Positions 1 to 5,481 of a stretch of 5,481 nucleotides of DNA are shown here, in pieces. Each line of letters starts with the position of its first letter. Within the stretch, counting starts at the first letter, position 1. A program made the translations under genes and the position numbers. Location of the stretch: assembly GCA_003155175.1 (NCBI GenBank), contig PMFP01000021.1, positions 57,733-63,213 of the forward strand, in the 5' to 3' direction. Under the pieces are notes generated by a model. It was not told where the DNA came from. It did not search any database and was given only the letters and a program-made list of their open reading frames with translations. The stretch is from Vulcanimicrobiota bacterium (GTDB lineage: Bacteria > Vulcanimicrobiota > Vulcanimicrobiia > Vulcanimicrobiales > Vulcanimicrobiaceae).

Positions 1-234
1 GATGACGCCGTCGCCCAAGAACTCCTTGTCTTCAGCCCCCAACGAGTCCGACCGGTGGACGACGAAACGATCCAGCTCGGTAAACGAGTCCTCGTCCACC
101 AACGCGAGCACGCGCTCGCGCGCGGTGCGCTTGCCTCTGGCGTGTTGCTTCTCGACGGCTTGCTCGCCGGCCGGCGCTTTGGCGCGTTCGCTCTTGCTCT
201 GCAGTTCCTCGTAGCGCCGGCGATGCGTTTTCAA
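1..234 (-). CDS. Acyl-CoA carboxylase, carboxyltransferase (beta) subunit, N-terminal 78 residues (cut by window edge)
   Basis: This is the start of a biotin-dependent carboxyltransferase of the propionyl-CoA carboxylase beta / methylmalonyl-CoA carboxyltransferase 12S family. The family moves a carboxyl group from carboxybiotin to an acyl-CoA in the cytosol. Seen: the minus strand from 234 is open for 78 codons to the edge. It reads the family N-terminus: a charged helix (HRRRYEEL), then EKQHARGKRTARERV at about 34-48, LVDEDSFTELDRFVVHR at about 51-67, and EFLGDGVI at the edge, matching the usual GKLTARERI-LLDxGSFxELD-GDGVV pattern. The only usable in-frame start is TTG at 232-234, because the frame is closed by TAA at 262-264 and contains no ATG or GTG before the conserved block. 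No clear Shine-Dalgarno precedes it. The gap to the upstream MIP18-family stop is 4 nt, so translational coupling is likely. The acyl-CoA substrate cannot be told from this fragment; the CoA-binding and oxyanion regions lie outside the window. Confidence 0.88.
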   Translation of the reverse strand, partial: MKTHRRRYEELQSKSERAKAPAGEQAVEKQHARGKRTARERVLALVDEDSFTELDRFVVHRSDSLGAEDKEFLGDGVI

Positions 235-238
235 CGCA

Positions 239-550
239 CTACCAAATACCGAGTATCGTCTTTACCTCGTCCGAGGCCATCGTGTGCGGATCCCACGGCG
301 GCGTGAACGTGATATCCACGTTGGCCGACTTAACGCCGTCAAGTTCCCTGACGCGGTCTTCAACGGACTGCTTGAACGCCGGGCCGACCGGGCACATCGG
401 CGAGGTGAGCGTCATGGTTACGGTGACGTGCTCGGCGGCGTCTCCGCCGACTGCGATGTCGTAGATGAGCCCGAGGTCGACCACGCCGATGTCGAGCTCG
501 GGGTCCTTCACGGTGACCAGAGCGGAACGGACTTCTTCAACGGTAGGCAT
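239..550 (-). CDS. MIP18/DUF59-family metal-sulfur cluster assembly protein (SufT/PaaD-like)
   Basis: This is a complete 103-residue cytosolic protein of the MIP18 (DUF59) family, small factors that help assemble or deliver Fe-S clusters (SufT, the PaaD N-terminal domain, eukaryotic CIA2). Seen: an N-terminal helix, then KDPELDIGVVDLGLIYDI at 15-32 with the signature DPE at 16-18, the strand VTVTMTLTSPMCP with the single conserved Cys53, and PPWDP at 84-88 followed by a C-terminal helix. It is a single domain; the zinc-binding C-terminal extension of true PaaD is absent. The ATG at 548-550 has no convincing Shine-Dalgarno. It lies 3 nt past the stop of the lipoprotein gene, so translation probably depends on the upstream gene. 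Only 4 nt separate it from the downstream carboxyltransferase start. Its client protein is unknown. The biotin carboxyltransferase is not itself an Fe-S enzyme, so adjacency does not prove a functional pair. Confidence 0.9.
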   Translation of the reverse strand: MPTVEEVRSALVTVKDPELDIGVVDLGLIYDIAVGGDAAEHVTVTMTLTSPMCPVGPAFKQSVEDRVRELDGVKSANVDITFTPPWDPHTMASDEVKTILGIW

Positions 551-553
551 AGG

Positions 554-1540
554 CTAGTACTGTACGGCGTAGATCGTCTGTTTTCCGCCGACGTAGAGCA
601 GCCCGTTGACGGAGCCGATGGACTGGGTGCCGCTGTCTCCGTTCGAGAGCGCGATCGAGCCCGTGGTAACGACGCCCGACGAAAGCGTGATTCGCCCGAG
701 AAGCGCTTTGTTGACTTCTTGGAAATAGACGTTGTTGTCGGATCCGACGGCGAGCTGGTTCGGATAGCTTTCGGGCGGCAGCGTCCCGATCTCGGTGATC
801 CCGCCGGTCGTCGTGATCTTGGATATCTTGTCGTTGATCGTCGCGCTGGCCGCGTACTCGGTTGCATACAAGTTCCCGTCCGGAGCGGCGATGATGTACT
901 GGAGGCTCTGGCCGGTGCTGATTCCCGCCGTATACTGCGCGATGACCGTTCCGGTCGTGGCGACCTTGAGGACCTGCGTGTTGCAGGCGTACCAGAGGTT
1001 GCCGTCGGAGCCGCTCGCCACCGTCGTGCACGTGACGCCCGCCGGCAGCGGGAACTGCGTGTAGGCTCCGGCGGTCGTGATCCGCGTCAACTTGTTGTTT
1101 CCGTAGTCGCCCAGCCACAGGTTGCCGTCGGAGCCCACGGCGATTCCGGCGTAGTGCGCGCCCGGGACGGTGTAGATCGTCGTCGCGCCCGCGGTCGTTA
1201 TTTTATAGATTCTGCCGCCGTAGCCGCCCGTCCAAAGATTCCCGTCTGGGCCCGTAACGATGCCGTTGGTTTGGGAATTCGTCAGGACGGCGTACTGCGA
1301 GACGGTTCCGGAGGTCGTCATCGCTCCGACAAACGGGGTCTGGAACTGGCTAAACCAAATCCGGCCGTCGGGTCCGCCCGTCAATCCGCTCACGTTGGCG
1401 CCGGCCGCGATGCCGGTGGTAAAGGCCGACTGCACGGTAAACGGGCTCTTCGCGGGCGGTACGTAGCCATTGTTCCCGGTGTGACAGGCACCCAGGGCGA
1501 GGCAGAGCAGCCCCGCAGCGAGCCTCAGGCGAGCGTTCAT
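554..1540 (-). CDS. Lipoprotein with seven-bladed beta-propeller, virginiamycin B lyase-like fold
   Basis: This is a complete 328-residue exported lipoprotein. Seen: a short basic n-region (NARLR), a hydrophobic core and a lipobox LGAC at 16-19, so Cys19 should be lipidated after signal peptidase II cleavage. The mature part is a tandem beta-propeller. The blade motif (G/A)(P/S)DGxLW/Y recurs at about 56-62, 97-103, 136-142, 177-183, 219-225 and 266-272, with a degenerate VNGLLY at 311-316. That makes about seven blades at 39-47 residue spacing, as in the streptogramin lyase (Vgb) and NHL-like families. Known Vgb lyases use histidine/glutamate catalytic residues in late blades, but here histidine occurs only at 20 and 129, so lyase activity is unlikely. 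Cys171 and Cys186 could form a disulfide. Translation starts at ATG 1538-1540 behind a good Shine-Dalgarno. The gene heads the minus-strand cluster and is divergent from clpC. Its ligand or substrate is not known. Confidence 0.85.
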   Translation of the reverse strand: MNARLRLAAGLLCLALGACHTGNNGYVPPAKSPFTVQSAFTTGIAAGANVSGLTGGPDGRIWFSQFQTPFVGAMTTSGTVSQYAVLTNSQTNGIVTGPDGNLWTGGYGGRIYKITTAGATTIYTVPGAHYAGIAVGSDGNLWLGDYGNNKLTRITTAGAYTQFPLPAGVTCTTVASGSDGNLWYACNTQVLKVATTGTVIAQYTAGISTGQSLQYIIAAPDGNLYATEYAASATINDKISKITTTGGITEIGTLPPESYPNQLAVGSDNNVYFQEVNKALLGRITLSSGVVTTGSIALSNGDSGTQSIGSVNGLLYVGGKQTIYAVQY

Positions 1541-1545
1541 TCCAA

Positions 1546-1551
1546 ACCTCC
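1546..1551 (-). promoter_or_regulatory. Shine-Dalgarno of the propeller lipoprotein
   Basis: On the minus strand GGAGGT stands 5 nt before the ATG at 1538-1540. It is the only strong Shine-Dalgarno seen before any gene in the window and fixes this start codon. Confidence 0.85.
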
Positions 1552-1578
1552 AAACGGGAGCACTTTTTCAACCAATAG

Positions 1579-1592
1579 GAGTTCACGAACTC
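1579..1592. promoter_or_regulatory. 14-base perfect inverted repeat, possible operator for the lipoprotein gene
   Basis: GAGTTC-AC-GAACTC is a perfect 6-bp inverted repeat with a 2-base centre. It lies 39 bases upstream of the lipoprotein start codon (ATG at 1538-1540), where a promoter or operator could sit. It resembles the size of a dimeric repressor half-site pair, but I do not recognise the regulator. A transcript-level hairpin with a 2-base loop is sterically poor, so a DNA-binding site is the better reading. Confidence 0.35.
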
Positions 1593-1788
1593 GCAGGTCT
1601 CCCCCCGCAACGGTTAGGGTTAGGAGCCGTCCCTCCAGGAACGTCCTTCGCAATATGGCGCCTGCTTACCGCAAAGCCGATCAACCCGTTCCCGCCGGGA
1701 CCGGCCGGCACGCGGCGGCGGCCCGATGCGTTTGTACTGCGGGTGGAGCGGGCAAGGCGAGCTTTCCGACCGAGGGTTGGGGGCAACC

Positions 1789-1800
1789 GCGGGGCGCGCC
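1789..1800. repeat. 12-base direct repeat, copy 1 (upstream of clpC)
   Basis: GCGGGGCGCGCC occurs here and again, identically, at 1820-1831. It contains the 8-base palindrome GGCGCGCC. The two copies start 31 bases apart, close to three turns of B-DNA, which would put both on the same helix face. The base identity resumes three positions after each copy (CCG). This could be a paired protein-binding site in the clpC promoter region. Confidence 0.6.
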
Positions 1801-1819
1801 AAACCGTTCTATAGGAAAA

Positions 1820-1831
1820 GCGGGGCGCGCC
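1820..1831. repeat. 12-base direct repeat, copy 2 (upstream of clpC)
   Basis: This is the identical second copy of GCGGGGCGCGCC, ending 79 bases before the clpC start codon. The 19-base spacer between copies is A/T-richer and holds TATAGG at 1810-1815, a possible but weak -10 element. No matching -35 at 16-18 bases was found. Confidence 0.6.
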
Positions 1832-1874
1832 GCTCCGATTTCGGACCAGGGTTTTGGTTCGTTTAGGCGGATAA

Positions 1875-1891
1875 CGGCTCTTTGGGAGCCG
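1875..1891 (+). promoter_or_regulatory. Small hairpin adjoining the clpC ribosome-binding region
   Basis: CGGCTC, a 5-base loop TTTGG, and GAGCCG form a perfect 6-bp stem, extendable by one T-G pair. Its last base begins the purine run GAGGGGAAAG at 1891-1900, the only Shine-Dalgarno-like sequence before clpC. In the 5' leader it could modulate ribosome access. It has no following T-run, so a terminator is unlikely. Its function is inferred only from position. Confidence 0.35.
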
Positions 1892-1910
1892 AGGGGAAAG
1901 AACGAGCGAT

Positions 1911-4412
<2,502 letters not shown>

Positions 4413-4428
4413 GCGTCCCTACGGGCGC
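4413..4428 (+). terminator. Weak hairpin at the clpC / MaoC convergence point
   Basis: GCGTCC, loop CTAC, GGGCGC forms a 6-bp stem with one T-G pair directly after the clpC stop. It overlaps the last codons of the convergent MaoC gene. The minus-strand copy has a C-A mismatch instead of the wobble, so any effect would favour the clpC transcript. There is no T-run, so intrinsic termination is doubtful. Confidence 0.25.
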
Positions 4429-4862
4429 ATCGGCAGCACGAGGGTGGGGATCGCCGAGTACACGATCGCGTCGTTTTGATTGAGCGCCTGCGTGAGCACC
4501 CGCATCGTGCCGCGGCGTTTCCCGCCCGGCAGCGGCGTGAGGGCGACGATCTCGCCGCGGACGCGCAACGTGTCGCCCGGTGCGACCGGTGCGAACCACC
4601 GCACCTCGTCCACGCCGGTGCCGACGATGCCCGTCGCCTCGAGCACGCGGCTTTGCACGATGAGGCGCATCGCCAGGGCGGCCGTCTGCCACCCGCTCAC
4701 GACGAGCTTTCCGAACATGCTGGTCCGAGCGGCTTCTTCGTCCAAGTGAAAGGGCTGCGGATCGTACGACGTCGCAAAGGCGATCGCTTCCTCGCGCGAG
4801 ATCGTCGCGCTCGCGGTCTCGAAACGCTCGCCGACGGAAAAATCTTCGAAATAGCGGTCCAT
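4419..4862 (-). CDS. MaoC-family (R)-specific enoyl-CoA hydratase-like protein, hotdog fold
   Basis: This is a complete 147-residue single-hotdog protein of the MaoC dehydratase family. The family hydrates trans-2-enoyl-CoA to (R)-3-hydroxyacyl-CoA, or acts on related thioesters, as a cytosolic dimer. Seen: the N-terminal FEDFSVGERFET motif at 5-16, then a strand and helix leading to the hydratase motif Asp34-PQPF-His39-LD. This keeps the catalytic Asp-x4-His spacing of (R)-hydratases. The conserved FGKLVVSGW at 50-58 contributes the usual Ser-Gly, and VRWFAPVAPGDTLRVRGEI at about 87-105 is the family core. Length is typical. ATG 4860-4862 is chosen because MDRYFEDF matches family starts, though no good Shine-Dalgarno precedes it. 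The gene converges on clpC with 6 nt between stop codons and diverges from the secreted-protein gene by 77 nt. The physiological acyl-CoA is not determinable. Fatty-acid oxidation, polyhydroxyalkanoate precursor supply and mesaconyl-CoA-type chemistry all use this fold. Confidence 0.9.
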   Translation of the reverse strand: MDRYFEDFSVGERFETASATISREEAIAFATSYDPQPFHLDEEAARTSMFGKLVVSGWQTAALAMRLIVQSRVLEATGIVGTGVDEVRWFAPVAPGDTLRVRGEIVALTPLPGGKRRGTMRVLTQALNQNDAIVYSAIPTLVLPMRP

Positions 4863-4939
4863 CGCGCCGTCTTAGTCCGGGCGAGGTCAAAAGCCCGCCG
4901 CGGGAGTGTCTCGCGCGAGCGCAAAACGGTTCAGGCGCC
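4863..4939. promoter_or_regulatory. 77-base divergent gap between MaoC gene and secreted-protein gene
   Basis: The gap should hold the start signals of both flanking genes. On the minus strand TTGACC (plus 4884-4889) resembles a -35 box for the MaoC gene, but no -10 appears at the usual distance; TAAGAC is only 10 bases further on. The palindromes CCGCGG (4898-4903) and CTCGCGCGAG (4910-4919) are present. No Shine-Dalgarno is evident for either gene, so short or leaderless transcripts are possible. Confidence 0.35.
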
Positions 4940-5481
4940 GTGATTGCCGTGCTGGCCTCCATCCTGATTCAGGCGACGCCGGCCGCGTCGCCGTCGGCGG
5001 CTCCGTCGCCCCCAGCCGTGCAAACGCCGTCTCCGTCCGCTCCGCCGCCGGGGACGCTCGTCGCGTCGCCCGCTACCGTCGGCATGAATCCGGCGCAGCA
5101 GCGCGTCGTGACCGTCAGCGGATCGTCGGGCACGATCTCGGCCCGCCTCGACAGCCCGCTGGCCGCCGTCTCGGTGGACCAAGTCGCGCACGCGATTTCG
5201 ATCGCCGCATCGAATGCGACCGGCTCGACGGTGCTGCACGTTTCGGACGCGAGCGGGGCGGCGGTGGACGTGCCGGTACGCGTCGCGTTCAACGCCGGCA
5301 CGATCGTTCCGCAGGCGACGCTCAAGATCACGGGTTCGCCGGTGGATCCGCAGTGGCTGGCCCGGGAGGCGAACGCGCTGATCGCGCGGCTCGATCCGGC
5401 GCAGCCCGGCGCGCAGGTCACGGTCGGCGCACCGTCCGTCGCTCCCGCCGCTCCGCCGCAGCCCGGCGCATCCGCCGACTA
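4940..5481 (+). CDS. Probable exported Pro/Ala/Ser-rich protein of unknown function (3' end at or beyond window edge)
   Basis: I do not recognise a named family. From GTG 4940 the frame is open for 180 codons to the edge; the last two bases are TA, so the gene either stops there (TAA/TAG) or continues with Tyr. Seen: a short hydrophobic start (IAVLASILIQ, about 2-11) followed by ATPA, consistent with a minimal signal peptide but lacking the usual basic n-region. Next comes a Pro/Ser/Ala low-complexity stretch at about 14-37. A beta-strand-rich part follows at about 39-117, beginning GTLVASPATVGMNPAQQ and with alternating Val/Thr/Ser strands that suggest an Ig-like or BACON-like domain. A second segment around PVDPQWLAREANALIARL (134-151) looks helical, then another Pro/Ala-rich stretch. 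The frame is open upstream but offers no ATG, GTG or TTG before 4940; GTG 4949 is the alternative. No cysteine is present, so it is not a lipoprotein. High third-position GC supports real coding. Confidence 0.65.
   Translation, partial: MIAVLASILIQATPAASPSAAPSPPAVQTPSPSAPPPGTLVASPATVGMNPAQQRVVTVSGSSGTISARLDSPLAAVSVDQVAHAISIAASNATGSTVLHVSDASGAAVDVPVRVAFNAGTIVPQATLKITGSPVDPQWLAREANALIARLDPAQPGAQVTVGAPSVAPAAPPQPGASAD

Larger units (their letters stand above)
1541..1910. other. 370-base divergent intergenic region between lipoprotein gene and clpC
   Basis: This stretch must carry the promoters for both the leftward lipoprotein cluster and rightward clpC. It contains, from left to right, the lipoprotein Shine-Dalgarno, a 14-base palindrome, GC-rich inverted repeats around 1694-1709 (GCCGG, 6-base loop, CCGGC) and 1775-1788 (GGTTG, GGGG loop, CAACC), a 12-base direct repeat, and a hairpin next to the clpC start. 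I found no convincing -35/-10 pair, no CIRCE element (TTAGCACTC-N9-GAGTGCTAA), no CtsR-type heptad repeat, no tRNA and no riboswitch consensus. Open frames pass through it on both strands, but they are continuations of GC-rich shadow frames and have no recognisable protein sequence. The rest is unassigned. Confidence 0.7.

Noticed and set aside
554..1540. Annotation of the propeller protein as a streptogramin resistance enzyme
   Set aside because: The fold is shared but the protein is an exported lipoprotein and lacks late-blade histidines; no resistance context is present.
1614..1624. Telomere-like TTAGGGTTAGG
   Set aside because: Only about one and a half units are present, in a bacterial intergenic region; best read as coincidence.
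1666..1712. ACCGCAAAGCC followed by GC-rich stems, reminiscent of the GEMM cyclic-di-GMP riboswitch core (ACGCAAAGCC)
   Set aside because: The first-half GGCAAACC element, the GAAA-type tetraloop stem and the second conserved stem are not found at the required positions, so the resemblance is limited to about nine bases.
1777..1815. TTGGGG and TATAGG as a possible sigma-70-type promoter for clpC
   Set aside because: The spacing is 27 bases, well outside 16-18.

Overview
This window looks like a piece of a high-GC bacterial chromosome made of ordinary housekeeping and lipid-metabolism genes. No transposase, integrase, phage gene, CRISPR array, tRNA or rRNA is visible. The organism is not named by the sequence. 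The combination of a ClpC-type protease ATPase, a streptogramin-lyase-like propeller lipoprotein, a stand-alone MIP18-family protein next to an acyl-CoA carboxylase, and a Pro/Ala/Ser-rich secreted protein fits my recollection of the Candidatus Eremiobacterota (WPS-2/Vulcanimicrobiota) lineage better than Actinobacteria. That placement is inference and only moderately secure.

Layout. Positions 1-1540 are a compact minus-strand cluster read right to left: a lipoprotein with a seven-bladed beta-propeller (554-1540), a MIP18/DUF59 Fe-S assembly-type protein (239-550), and the N-terminal part of an acyl-CoA carboxylase carboxyltransferase subunit (234 down to the window edge, TTG start). Gaps are 3 and 4 nucleotides, so the three are probably co-transcribed and translationally coupled. 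Positions 1541-1910 are a 370-base divergent intergenic region. It holds a good Shine-Dalgarno for the lipoprotein, a 14-base palindrome, a perfect 12-base direct repeat at 31-base spacing, and a small hairpin just before the clpC ribosome-binding region. Positions 1911-4412 are a complete clpC on the plus strand. Six bases later comes the convergent stop codon of a MaoC/hotdog-fold protein (4419-4862, minus). After a 77-base divergent gap, a GTG-started, probably exported Pro/Ala-rich protein of unknown function runs off the right edge (4940 onward, plus).

How the genes relate. ClpC would unfold proteins for the ClpP peptidase, though no clpP, ctsR or mcsAB lies in the window. The carboxyltransferase and the MaoC-type hydratase are both acyl-CoA enzymes, but they sit on opposite sides of clpC and are not one operon. 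The lipoprotein and the terminal secreted protein are cell-envelope proteins without an assignable substrate. I see no strong evidence for a new multi-gene system. The most checkable oddities are the repeat pair upstream of clpC, the tight coupling of a propeller lipoprotein to cytosolic metabolic genes, and a propeller that lacks the histidines needed for streptogramin lyase chemistry.
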